A stretch of DNA of 24,963 nt. Origin: JBOFOR01 sp051654865. Lineage in GTDB: Bacteria; Bacillota; Clostridia; Peptostreptococcales; Peptostreptococcaceae. The notes below the pieces were generated by a model. That model was not told where the DNA came from, did not search any database, and was given only the letters and a program-made list of their open reading frames with translations. Position numbers and translations under genes: made by a program. Of this stretch, positions 1-7,210 are shown in pieces. How positions within the stretch are numbered: the stretch's first letter is position 1; the number at the start of each line of letters is the position of its first letter. The stretch is taken from NCBI GenBank assembly GCA_051654865.1, contig JBOFYV010000067.1:1-24963 (forward strand), given 5' to 3'.

Positions 1-58
1 GTTGTTTGTGTTTAATTCTTAATAAGAATTATGTTATATAAATTAACCTACTGTTTAA

Positions 59-70
59 TTTTCAAAGTTC
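59..70 (-). promoter_or_regulatory. boxA-like element in rRNA leader
   Basis: On the minus strand this reads GAACTTTGAAAA, followed by TTAAACAG. It resembles the boxA antitermination element (roughly GCTCTTTGAAAA) found ahead of 16S rRNA in Firmicutes. It lies downstream of the two rRNA-type promoters and reads toward position 1. That fits a pre-16S leader whose 16S gene starts outside the window. The assignment rests on motif and context only. Confidence 0.55.
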
Positions 71-100
71 ATTTTTCTAAGCCGTTTTACCGACTCACTT

Positions 101-129
101 AGTTTAACAAATCGTTTTGATGTTGTCAA
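101..129 (-). promoter_or_regulatory. rRNA operon promoter P2
   Basis: On the minus strand a perfect -35 TTGACA (124-129) is followed, after 17 bp, by a -10 TAAACT (101-106). Transcription would start near position 94 and run out of the left edge. The consensus -35 and the following leader with a boxA-like motif are typical of clostridial rRNA promoters. Confidence 0.7.
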
Positions 130-184
130 CTTTATTTTTTAACTTATTTTCTAAGTCGTTTTCCTTTTCTTAAGGACAAGTAAT

Positions 185-213
185 ACTATACCACCATCAA
201 TTACTATGGTCAA
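185..213 (-). promoter_or_regulatory. rRNA operon promoter P1
   Basis: On the minus strand -35 TTGACC (208-213) and -10 TATAGT (185-190) are separated by 17 bp. It lies about 84 bp upstream of the second promoter, giving the tandem arrangement common for rRNA operons. It starts only about 35 bp after the stop codon of the precorrin-2 dehydrogenase gene, and no intrinsic terminator is visible between them. Apart from these signals, positions 1-247 show no gene. Confidence 0.7.
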
Positions 214-247
214 TACTTTTTTACAAGTTTTTTCATATTTCTACAAA

Positions 248-832
248 TCAATACTTTGCTTTAATAAGCTTAAGTTCTTCTATACTTAGATTTATCAAGT
301 TATTTAATACTTTTTTTCTCTCATAGACATCTGTATACTTTTCTATTACTTTCTGCCTTATCTCACCTAAAAGGTTTATATATTCTTCATAACTGTCATC
401 ATATTGATTTTCTAATTCGTTTTTTATCTTAGCTGATAATGATGGACTTTTGCCTCCTGTAGATATACTTATTAATAAATCACCTCTTTTTATATATGAA
501 GGGACTGTATAATTAGAAAGCTCTATGTCATCTACTACATTAACTAGTTTGCCATAATTTCTACAATATATTCCTATATTTTTATTTATTTCTTTATTGT
601 TTGTAGCTGCCACAACAATAAAACTATCTTTTATGTATTCTTCTTTATATTCATCTATTATTATCTCTATATTATTTTCTATGTCACTAAACTTATCTAT
701 AAAATCTTTAGATACAACCTTTACTTTTTTTCCAAAGTCCAAAAAATTCTTACACTTTCTATAGGCCACTCCCCCTCCACCTATTATAGTTATATCTATA
801 TCTTTAATTTCTAAATTTATAGGATACAGCAT
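248..832 (-). CDS. cysG: Precorrin-2 dehydrogenase (siroheme synthase N-terminal type)
   Basis: This enzyme oxidises precorrin-2 to sirohydrochlorin with NAD+, giving the substrate for cobalt or iron insertion. The 194-residue product has the N-terminal nucleotide-binding fold: GGGG followed by VAYRK at residues 18-26, the VVAATNN segment near 73-79, and STGGKSPSLSAKIKNEL near 125-141. The Asp after NVV (D101) matches the position of the catalytic Asp of CysG/Met8p, so ferrochelatase activity is possible. There is no methyltransferase domain; the window supplies that separately as cobA-hemD. Length matches stand-alone SirC proteins (symbol sirC is equally apt). A start at 841 would abut the GAGAGGAG ribosome site, whereas ATG at 832 has normal spacing and is chosen. 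It is divergent from the small membrane gene, with a dyad in the promoter gap. Confidence 0.88.
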   Translation of the reverse strand: MLYPINLEIKDIDITIIGGGGVAYRKCKNFLDFGKKVKVVSKDFIDKFSDIENNIEIIIDEYKEEYIKDSFIVVAATNNKEINKNIGIYCRNYGKLVNVVDDIELSNYTVPSYIKRGDLLISISTGGKSPSLSAKIKNELENQYDDSYEEYINLLGEIRQKVIEKYTDVYERKKVLNNLINLSIEELKLIKAKY

Positions 833-884
833 ATGTATCATCTCCTCTCTCTATTTATATAATCTATTCTTCTGTTACTTAACT

Positions 885-917
885 ATTGTAACTATATAGC
901 CATTGCTATGTAACAAT
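885..917. promoter_or_regulatory. Interrupted dyad, possible operator of cysG
   Basis: ATTGTAACTATATAGC (885-900) faces GCTATGTAACAAT (905-917), an imperfect inverted repeat with ATTGT-x-AC ends and TAGC/GCTA inner ends. A candidate minus-strand promoter, TTGGAA (917-922), 18 bp, TATATA (893-898), lies across the same bases, so a bound regulator would block it. A third GTTAC element is just downstream (about 874-878). The regulator is unknown, and the promoter match is moderate. Confidence 0.35.
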
Positions 918-961
918 TCCAACTATATACTTTAATTATAATAACTAATTTTTAACTTGAG

Positions 962-1294
962 GTGATTAATATAAAAAAAATTATTTATTCAATAATAACT
1001 TTTATCGCACTACTTACAGCAAATTTAACACTATCTAAAATTTTCAAAACATCATTTATGGAATTATCCTTTTTTACTGGATTATTCTTCACTATTACGA
1101 TTTACTATTTTTCTTCTGAAGGTGGCTTTACTACAGAATTGCTTGATGCGCAATTCAAACGATTCTTAGAAAAAGATTCTCGTACACAAACACACTTCAT
1201 AAATTTTAATATCAGTGCTCCTTTTATAGTTTCATTAATTTACACTCTAATCTCAGCAATACTAAGTGTCATAATATACTGGGAGTATTTCTAG
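962..1294 (+). CDS. Small membrane protein, about 107-110 residues, function unknown
   Basis: This is the only convincing plus-strand protein gene. The product has three hydrophobic stretches (about residues 7-25, 34-52 and 86-107) and a hydrophilic loop at about 53-82 (EGGFTTELLDAQFKRFLEKD). The pattern of helix, 'GGF', and a short basic-acidic loop resembles the DUF3899 family of small Firmicute membrane proteins, but that is an impression only. The start is unusual. The listed frame begins with GTG at 962, but that GTG lies inside a strong ribosome site (GAGGTGA, 959-965). The best-spaced codon after it is ATA at 971, where ATG would be expected. The gene converges on hemB and ends in a strong terminator. 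Confidence 0.7.
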   Translation: MINIKKIIYSIITFIALLTANLTLSKIFKTSFMELSFFTGLFFTITIYYFSSEGGFTTELLDAQFKRFLEKDSRTQTHFINFNISAPFIVSLIYTLISAILSVIIYWEYF

Positions 1295-1297
1295 GTT

Positions 1298-1343
1298 TAA
1301 TAAAAGTCTTCCTGACCAATAAATGAAAGGAAGACTTTTATTA
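1298..1343 (+). terminator. Intrinsic terminator of the small membrane gene, possibly bidirectional
   Basis: A perfect 16-bp stem (1298-1313 with 1328-1343; arm TAATAAAAGTCTTCCT) and a 14-nt loop are followed by a T-rich run (TTTTTTATTTATT) on the plus strand. It begins four bases after the plus-strand stop codon and ends just before the hemB stop (1348-1350). It probably also stops transcripts arriving from hemB, though the minus-strand U-run lies inside the stem. Confidence 0.85.
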
Positions 1344-1347
1344 TTTT

Positions 1348-2322
1348 TTATTTATTCTTTAACATTTTAGCAAGGTCTTTTGCAAAATAAGTTATTATTA
1401 TATCTGCTCCAGCTCTTTTAATAGACATCACTGATTCATATATAGCACCTTCTGCTAATATTCCATTTTTAACAGCACTCTTTAGCATTGCATATTCACC
1501 ACTTACATTATAAGCTGCTAATGGTAAATCATAATTATCTTTTACCCTTCTTATTACATCTAAATATGACAATGCTGGTTTTACCATTAATATATCAGCA
1601 CCCTCTAATACATCAAGCTCTGATTCAATCAAGGCTTCATTACTATTTGCCGGATCCATTTGATATGTCTTTCTATCCCCAAATGATGGAGCTGAATTAG
1701 CAGCTTCTCTAAATGGACCATAGAAAGTAGATGCATACTTAACACTATAAGACATTATAGCAACATACTCAAAACCTTCAGCATCTAAAGCTTCTCTTAT
1801 AACTTTTACTCTACCATCCATCATATCAGAAGGAGCAACCATATCAGCTCCAGCCTTAACATGACTCACAGCTATCTTAGCTAAATACGGTAAAGTCTTA
1901 TCATTATCAACATAACCATTATCAGTTAATATACCACAATGACCATGACTAGTATATTCACACATACAAACATCCGTAATAACATTCATACTACTATCTA
2001 TCTCTTTTATCTTTCTAACAGCTCTTTGAATTATACCATTATCATTATAAGCTTCCTTACCACAAGCGTCCTTCTCGTACTCATGAGGAATACCAAACAA
2101 TATAACATGTTCAATACCTAATTCTTTTAACTCCTTAATCTCATCCTCTAACATATCCAAAGAAAAATGATAAACATCAGGTAAAGAAGAAATTTCATTC
2201 TTAATACCCTCACCCTCAACAATAAACAAAGGATATATCAAATCCTCTACATTTAGTTTAGTCTCTCTAACTAAATTTCTAATAGCACCATTAGCTCTCA
2301 ATCTTCTAGGTCTTCTTAACAT
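1348..2322 (-). CDS. hemB: Delta-aminolevulinic acid dehydratase (porphobilinogen synthase)
   Basis: HemB condenses two 5-aminolevulinate molecules to porphobilinogen. The 324-residue protein has the Schiff-base lysines in SYSVKYAS (K195) and MVKPA (K248). It also has the zinc-site cysteines C119, C121 and C129 in the segment CMCEYTSHGHCG, which marks it as the zinc-dependent type. The frame stays open upstream to 2475, but that extension runs through a palindromic element and resembles no HemB N-terminus. The ATG at 2322, preceded by AGGAGG four bases away, begins with MLRRPRRLR as HemB proteins do. It is the last gene of the long minus-strand run, separated from hemD by the palindrome, and is followed by the convergent terminator. 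Confidence 0.96.
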   Translation of the reverse strand: MLRRPRRLRANGAIRNLVRETKLNVEDLIYPLFIVEGEGIKNEISSLPDVYHFSLDMLEDEIKELKELGIEHVILFGIPHEYEKDACGKEAYNDNGIIQRAVRKIKEIDSSMNVITDVCMCEYTSHGHCGILTDNGYVDNDKTLPYLAKIAVSHVKAGADMVAPSDMMDGRVKVIREALDAEGFEYVAIMSYSVKYASTFYGPFREAANSAPSFGDRKTYQMDPANSNEALIESELDVLEGADILMVKPALSYLDVIRRVKDNYDLPLAAYNVSGEYAMLKSAVKNGILAEGAIYESVMSIKRAGADIIITYFAKDLAKMLKNK

Positions 2323-2357
2323 ATTTCCTCCTGACATACAATCTATTAATATTGTAC

Positions 2358-2468
2358 GTAGAGTCAATGCACCAGCCAATATAGGTGTAGTGTATAAGTT
2401 GCACCGACCTTGCACTAGCGGGAAGGAAAACTTATACACTATACCTATCGAAGCGGGATTATCTCTAC
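2358..2468. repeat. Imperfect long palindrome between hemD and hemB (MITE-like or RNA hairpin)
   Basis: Two arms fold on each other. The outer ends GTAGAG (2358-2363) and CTCTAC (2463-2468) match exactly. The inner 20-nt arms at 2381-2400 and 2429-2448 match at 19 positions, the exception being G-T compatible. Between inner arms and ends lie about 10-17 unpaired bases per side. The loop may carry a further small stem (CCTT/AAGG on the minus strand). The stop codon of hemD (TAG, 2465-2467) lies in one terminal repeat. The other end is about 25 bp from the hemB ribosome site. No second copy is seen in the window. It could be a small mobile repeat or an mRNA regulatory hairpin. Confidence 0.75.
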
Positions 2469-3973
2469 TTATCATTAATAATTGTATCTATAACTCCATT
2501 TATGGTTGCAACGTCTGCTTCTTTATATATTTTAATATTTAACTCTCTAGCTGTTTCACTTGTTACTGGACCAATTGAAACAACTTTTATACTATCCAAC
2601 TTATCTAAGTTTTCAGCTCCAATTATATCCACAAAGTTCTTTACTGTAGAAGAACTAGCAAATGTTATATAATCAACATCTCCATTTTCTAAAACATTTA
2701 AAACTTCTTCTTTTCTAGTTTCATCTACTACAGTTTCATATGTATGTACTTCTTTAACTTCACATATCTCTCCTATTTTATCAACTAAAAAATCTCTAGC
2801 ATTTTTAGCTCTTGGCATTAATACTTTATCACTTGATTTTAATATAGGTTTCAATTCATCAAATAAATACTCAGCAACAAATTTTTGAGGAACTATATCA
2901 GCTTTTATACCTTTTTCCTTTATTGCATTTGCAGTAGCTGTTCCTATTGCACATACTTTCAAACTAGATAAAGCTCTACTATCAAGTTCCATCTCATCTA
3001 ATTTGTCAAAGAATATATCTACCCCATTTTTGCTAGTTAAAACTATGTATGTGTAATCTTTTATATTATTTATTTCATTTTCTAACTCTGTATTGTTTTC
3101 TATTTTATCAATTCTTATAGTCGGTACTTCTATTGGATTCCCACCTAAGTCCATTATATTTTCAACTAAGCTACTGCTTTGAGTTCTAGATCTAGTAACC
3201 ATTATGTTTTTACCAAACAACGGTTTATTCTCAAAGAAGTTCAATTTATCTCTTAATCCTACTACATCTCCAACTGCTATTAACGTTGGAGGTTTTACAT
3301 TTTCTCTTATAGCTGTTTCATATATATCTTCTAGTGTTGAAGTAATTACTCTTTGATTATATCTAGTTGCCCAACTAACAAGAGCAACAGGAGTATCTTT
3401 AGATTTTCCTTCTTCTATTAGATTTGAGCTAATCTTTTTAAGGTTTGCAACACCCATTAAAAATACAAGAGTACCATTAGTATTAGCTAATGCATTCCAG
3501 TTTATCTCTGGATTTTCTTTATCATCATCTCTTAAGTGTCCTGTTATAACATGGAATGATGATGCATAGTCTCTATGAGTTATAGGTATACCTGCATAGC
3601 ATAATCCACCTATTGCAGAAGTAATTCCTGGCACTACTTCAAATTCTATACCTTCAGAATATAAAACTTCGCCTTCTTCTCCACCTCTACCAAACACATA
3701 AGGGTCTCCACCTTTTAGCCTAGTTACTATTTTTCCTTCTTTTGCTTTATCAGCAATTACTCTATTTATATCATCTTGAGGAAGTATATGGTTACTTGAT
3801 GCTTTTCCTACATATATAAATTCGCAATTTGGCTTAGCTTCTTTTAAATAATTTATATTTGCTAATCTATCGTAAACTATTACATCTGCTTTTTTTATAC
3901 ACTCTAATCCTTTTAATGTAAGTAATTTATAATCTCCAGGTCCTGCTCCTACTAAATAAACTTTACCCTTCAT
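2465..3973 (-). CDS. cobA-hemD: Uroporphyrinogen-III C-methyltransferase / uroporphyrinogen-III synthase fusion
   Basis: This two-domain enzyme closes hydroxymethylbilane to uroporphyrinogen III (HemD half) and methylates it at C2 and C7 to precorrin-2 (CobA half). The CobA domain covers about residues 1-245, with VYLVGAGPGD at the N-terminus, RLKGGDPYVFGRGGEE, VVPGITSA, THRDYASSFHVITGH and LVFLMGVANL. The HemD domain covers about 255-502 and begins near GKNIMVTRSRTQS. The fusion is common in Firmicutes. The ATG at 3973 is preferred: AAAGGAG sits 10 bases upstream, whereas the ATG at 3982 is almost fused to that site. It overlaps the end of hemC by 11 nt, so translation is probably coupled. 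The stop codon falls in the palindromic element. Confidence 0.94.
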   Translation of the reverse strand: MKGKVYLVGAGPGDYKLLTLKGLECIKKADVIVYDRLANINYLKEAKPNCEFIYVGKASSNHILPQDDINRVIADKAKEGKIVTRLKGGDPYVFGRGGEEGEVLYSEGIEFEVVPGITSAIGGLCYAGIPITHRDYASSFHVITGHLRDDDKENPEINWNALANTNGTLVFLMGVANLKKISSNLIEEGKSKDTPVALVSWATRYNQRVITSTLEDIYETAIRENVKPPTLIAVGDVVGLRDKLNFFENKPLFGKNIMVTRSRTQSSSLVENIMDLGGNPIEVPTIRIDKIENNTELENEINNIKDYTYIVLTSKNGVDIFFDKLDEMELDSRALSSLKVCAIGTATANAIKEKGIKADIVPQKFVAEYLFDELKPILKSSDKVLMPRAKNARDFLVDKIGEICEVKEVHTYETVVDETRKEEVLNVLENGDVDYITFASSSTVKNFVDIIGAENLDKLDSIKVVSIGPVTSETARELNIKIYKEADVATINGVIDTIINDK

Positions 3974-4868
3974 AGTTTTCATACTCCTTTGAAACTAGTT
4001 TTGCTAATTCTAATCCTACTTCACGAGCTTCACTTGCTTTACCTTCTATTGTTTTTGTTATCAATTTAGTTCCTTCTTCATTACCATATAACCCAACTAA
4101 ACTAATATCATCTCCATAAACAGTACAGTATGCTCCTATTGGAATATGACAGCTTCCATTTATTCCATCTAAAAATCCTCTTTCCGCTAAAACTTGTATT
4201 TCTGTTTCCTTGTGACTTAAAGAGTTTATTACTTCTTCTATTTCAGGACTATCTTTTCTTATTTCTATAGCTAATGCACCTTGTGCAGGAGCTGGTATCA
4301 TTATGTCTTCAGGTAAATAGTATCCTATTTTTTCTTCAAATCCAGCTCTTAAAAGTCCAGATGCTGCTAATACTACTGCATCTAGATTTTCATCTTGTAT
4401 TTTTCTTATTCTAGTATCTATATTTCCTCTAATTGAAACTATATTTAAGTCTGGTCTATGTTTTAATAATTGATATTTTCTTCTTTTACTTCCCGTACCT
4501 ACTGTTGCGCCTTGAGGTAAGTCTTCTAGACTTGTATATCCTTCTTTTAGTACAAGTACATCTCTAGGATTTTCTCTTTTTGGTATTCCTGCAAATTTTA
4601 ATCCTTCTGGAAGTGAAGAAGGCATATCCTTCATACTATGTACAGCCATATCTATTTCTTCATCTATTAACTGCTGCTCTATTTCTTTTACAAATAGTCC
4701 TTTATCTCCTATTTTGTCTAAACTAACATTTTGGATTAAGTCCCCTTTAGTTTTAATTATCTTAACTTCAAACTCTATACTAGGGTAGTTTTTCTTTATT
4801 TGGTCTATTACCCAGTTAGTTTGAGTTAAAGCCAATTTACTACCTCTAGTTCCTACAACAATTTTCAT
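3963..4868 (-). CDS. hemC: Hydroxymethylbilane synthase (porphobilinogen deaminase)
   Basis: HemC polymerises four porphobilinogens into hydroxymethylbilane, feeding the HemD domain encoded next. The 301-residue protein starts with the family signature VVGTRGSKLALTQT. It carries the VHSMKDMPS segment (about residues 76-84), the GSKRR and SIRGNIDTR basic patches that bind the growing chain, and C240 in NGSCHIP, the residue that holds the dipyrromethane cofactor. The ribosome site AAAGGAG lies nine bases before the ATG. It lies 32 nt after cbiL and overlaps cobA-hemD. All domains look intact. Confidence 0.97.
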   Translation of the reverse strand: MKIVVGTRGSKLALTQTNWVIDQIKKNYPSIEFEVKIIKTKGDLIQNVSLDKIGDKGLFVKEIEQQLIDEEIDMAVHSMKDMPSSLPEGLKFAGIPKRENPRDVLVLKEGYTSLEDLPQGATVGTGSKRRKYQLLKHRPDLNIVSIRGNIDTRIRKIQDENLDAVVLAASGLLRAGFEEKIGYYLPEDIMIPAPAQGALAIEIRKDSPEIEEVINSLSHKETEIQVLAERGFLDGINGSCHIPIGAYCTVYGDDISLVGLYGNEEGTKLITKTIEGKASEAREVGLELAKLVSKEYENYEG

Positions 4869-4900
4869 AGCTCAAATCTCCTTTGAAATTTCCTTATGTC

Positions 4901-5620
4901 TTATACTGCTTTTACCTCTTTTTTTATTTCCTTATTTACTAATATAGTTGAGAAGTATGATATTTTTTCTTCAAGATTTACCTCTCTTAAATTATTATAT
5001 ACTACTTCTCCTTCTTGTGAAGAATTACTAACTAATATTGCATACTCTATTAAATTATTTTTCTCTAGTTTTGCCACAATTTCTTTAAAGTTTTTATAAA
5101 CTTTCATTAATACTATTGAGCTGTAGTTCTCTAGAGCATAATCTATTTTTTCTTCTTCTATTGTACAAGGTATTATTATTAAAGGTTCTCTATCCATTAC
5201 TAATGGGAAATTTTGGTTAGAGGCTATATTTGAGAAAGATGAGATTCCAGGTATAGTCTCTACATCTATACTCCCTATAAGCCTTTCCATTATATATACA
5301 TAAGTACTATATATCATAGGATCCCCTAATGTTACAAATCCAACATTCTTTCCATCTTTAACATCTTCTACTATTTCATCAGCAACTTTATTCCAAGCTA
5401 CTATTTTTTCCCCATCATTAAAGTTCATTGGAAAATGTCTTGATTTTATTTCTAAAGATTCCGGAAGGTATTTACTAACTATAGACAACGCTAAGCTTTC
5501 TCCACCCTTTCTAGCTTCTGGTGTATATAATATATCTAAATTTTTTAAAGTATCTACCGCCTTTATTGTAAGTAACGAACTATCTCCAGGTCCTGTTCCT
5601 ATTCCATAAAATTTTGCCAT
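4901..5620 (-). CDS. cbiL: Cobalt-precorrin-2 C20-methyltransferase
   Basis: CbiL adds a methyl group from S-adenosylmethionine at C20 of cobalt-factor II/cobalt-precorrin-2, the first ring methylation after cobalt insertion. The 239-residue protein has the class III methyltransferase pattern: GIGTGPGDSSLLTIKA (residues 6-21), TLGDPMIYSTY (about 97-107) and the VETIPGISSFS loop (about 120-130). The PEARKGGESLA segment after the first strand is typical of the CbiL/CobI branch rather than CbiF or CbiH. A GGGGGAT ribosome site precedes the ATG. It directly follows cbiK, with a 16-nt gap, matching consecutive pathway steps. Confidence 0.93.
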   Translation of the reverse strand: MAKFYGIGTGPGDSSLLTIKAVDTLKNLDILYTPEARKGGESLALSIVSKYLPESLEIKSRHFPMNFNDGEKIVAWNKVADEIVEDVKDGKNVGFVTLGDPMIYSTYVYIMERLIGSIDVETIPGISSFSNIASNQNFPLVMDREPLIIIPCTIEEEKIDYALENYSSIVLMKVYKNFKEIVAKLEKNNLIEYAILVSNSSQEGEVVYNNLREVNLEEKISYFSTILVNKEIKKEVKAV

Positions 5621-5636
5621 TGTATTATCCCCCTAA

Positions 5637-6437
5637 TTAACATATTTCTTCTAAATTATTTACTTTTTCTATACAGTCATTTGCATGATTCATAAATTTT
5701 TCTTGTATATAAGGATTTTCTCCTAATCCTTTTAAGTGTAGCTTTATATTAAATCCTTCTTCTTCTAATAAAGACTTCCAAGAATTATCTTCATCTCCTG
5801 CCATATCATTTATAGCATGGTCGCCTGCTACTAGCATAAAAGGCATTAAATTTACAGTATTTATATTATCTTCTTTTAATCGTCTAATAACATGGTCTAG
5901 TTCTGGATATCCTTCTACTGTACCTACATATGCCTTTACTCCATGGTCTCTTAACATATACTCTAATGCAGGGTACGCAGAGTGTGATTCATGGAATGTT
6001 CCATGTCCCATAAATACTACAGCTTCATTTTCTTTCATGTGTGGAATCTGATATTCTAAAGCTTCTACCGCTTCCTTATAATCTTCTATATAAGTAAGTA
6101 ACGGTCTACCTAATATTATTTTTTCAAATTTGTCTTGGTAACTTTCTACTTGTTCTTTTAATTTTGTGAATTCTTCTCCGCAAATTATATGAAGAGTTTG
6201 AACTATAACTTCTTTATATCCTTCTTCATATAATCTATCTAAAGCTTGTATTGGGTTATCTATATGAATTCCATCTCTATTTTTTAGTTTTCTTATAATC
6301 ATATTTGAAGTAAAAGCTCTATAAAAGTCGTAATCTTTTATTCCTTCTCTTATTCTATTTTCACAAGCTTCTATAGTCTTCTTTCTTGTTTCATGATAGC
6401 TTGTTCCAAAGCTAACTACTAAAATTGCCTTTTTCAT
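5637..6437 (-). CDS. cbiK: Anaerobic sirohydrochlorin cobaltochelatase
   Basis: CbiK inserts Co2+ into sirohydrochlorin and commits the pathway to the oxygen-independent route. The 266-residue protein begins AILVVSFGTSYHETRKKT. It retains H145 (MGHGTFHESH), E175 (GTVEGYPELDH) and H207 (LVAGDHAINDMAGDE), the same residue numbers as the metal-site residues known for Salmonella CbiK. No signal peptide is present, so it should be cytoplasmic, unlike the periplasmic CbiK of Desulfovibrio. It may also serve siroheme by loading iron, since no separate iron chelatase is seen. It has a strong AAGGGGGAAATAAG ribosome region. Confidence 0.95.
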   Translation of the reverse strand: MKKAILVVSFGTSYHETRKKTIEACENRIREGIKDYDFYRAFTSNMIIRKLKNRDGIHIDNPIQALDRLYEEGYKEVIVQTLHIICGEEFTKLKEQVESYQDKFEKIILGRPLLTYIEDYKEAVEALEYQIPHMKENEAVVFMGHGTFHESHSAYPALEYMLRDHGVKAYVGTVEGYPELDHVIRRLKEDNINTVNLMPFMLVAGDHAINDMAGDEDNSWKSLLEEEGFNIKLHLKGLGENPYIQEKFMNHANDCIEKVNNLEEIC

Positions 6438-6454
6438 CTTATTTCCCCCTTAAG

Positions 6455-7210
6455 TTAAGCTTTTAATTTTTCTTCTAATTCTTCTATTTCATTAACTACA
6501 TATGGATATTCTAACTTTTCTCTTGCTATTATAACCACTGGAATATTTAGACTTTTGCATGCATTTACTTTTTCTAAAAATCCGCCTGATTTTCCACTTT
6601 CTTTTGTTATTACTATATCTATATTGTAGTGTCTATACATTTCTTCATTTATACTTTCACTAAATGGACCTTTCATAGCAATTATATTATCTGCGTTTAA
6701 CCCTAGATTTTCGCAGGTAATTATTACTTCACTTGTTGGAAGTACCCTTACTATTAAGTTTCTATGCGGCATATATTCCACTACTTTATCCAAGTTTTTG
6801 CTTCCTGTTCCTACAAATATATTCTTACCTTTTTCTCTAGCTATGTTACAAGCTTCTTCAAGAGTTTCTACAATATATCTATTCTCATAACAAATATTGT
6901 CTAATAAAGACTTTCTTTCGTACCTTATATAATCTATGTTTAGATTCTCTGCACATTTTATAGCATTTTTTGATACTTCTACTGCATATGGATGAGTTGC
7001 ATCAATTATTCTATCTATATTATTATCTTGTATAAACTGAGTCATATCATTCTCTGATAATCTACCTAAGATTACATTTTTTGCATATTTTTTAGCAAGA
7101 TCTTCACCATAACTAGTAGTTACAGATAAAAAATATGATAAATTTTCATATTTATTTATAATGTTACATATCTCTAAACTGTCTGAAGTTCCTCCTAAAA
7201 CTAAAATCAT
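6455..7210 (-). CDS. cbiJ: Cobalt-precorrin-6A reductase
   Basis: CbiJ reduces the macrocycle of cobalt-precorrin-6A to 6B with a nicotinamide cofactor. The 251-residue protein begins with the Rossmann-like segment MILVLGGTSDSLEI. It also has the RIIDATHPYAVEVSKNA motif (about residues 65-81), YIRYER, the FVGTGSKNL segment, and a C-terminal ITKESGKSGGFLEKV (about 204-218), all typical of CbiJ/CobK. The start codon overlaps the last four bases of cbiH. The order after cbiG and cbiH fits the shared operon. Confidence 0.93.
   Translation of the reverse strand: MILVLGGTSDSLEICNIINKYENLSYFLSVTTSYGEDLAKKYAKNVILGRLSENDMTQFIQDNNIDRIIDATHPYAVEVSKNAIKCAENLNIDYIRYERKSLLDNICYENRYIVETLEEACNIAREKGKNIFVGTGSKNLDKVVEYMPHRNLIVRVLPTSEVIITCENLGLNADNIIAMKGPFSESINEEMYRHYNIDIVITKESGKSGGFLEKVNACKSLNIPVVIIAREKLEYPYVVNEIEELEEKLKA

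Noticed and set aside
2358..2468. Possible tRNA, T-box or known riboswitch in the hemD-hemB palindrome
   Set aside because: No cloverleaf, T-box sequence or core motif of a riboswitch class I know is visible. It is a near-symmetrical hairpin.
2323..2475. Open 51-codon N-terminal extension of hemB starting over the hemD stop
   Set aside because: It runs through the palindromic element, has no ribosome site at suitable spacing, and does not resemble HemB. A strong AGGAGG with ATG at 2322 gives the normal protein.
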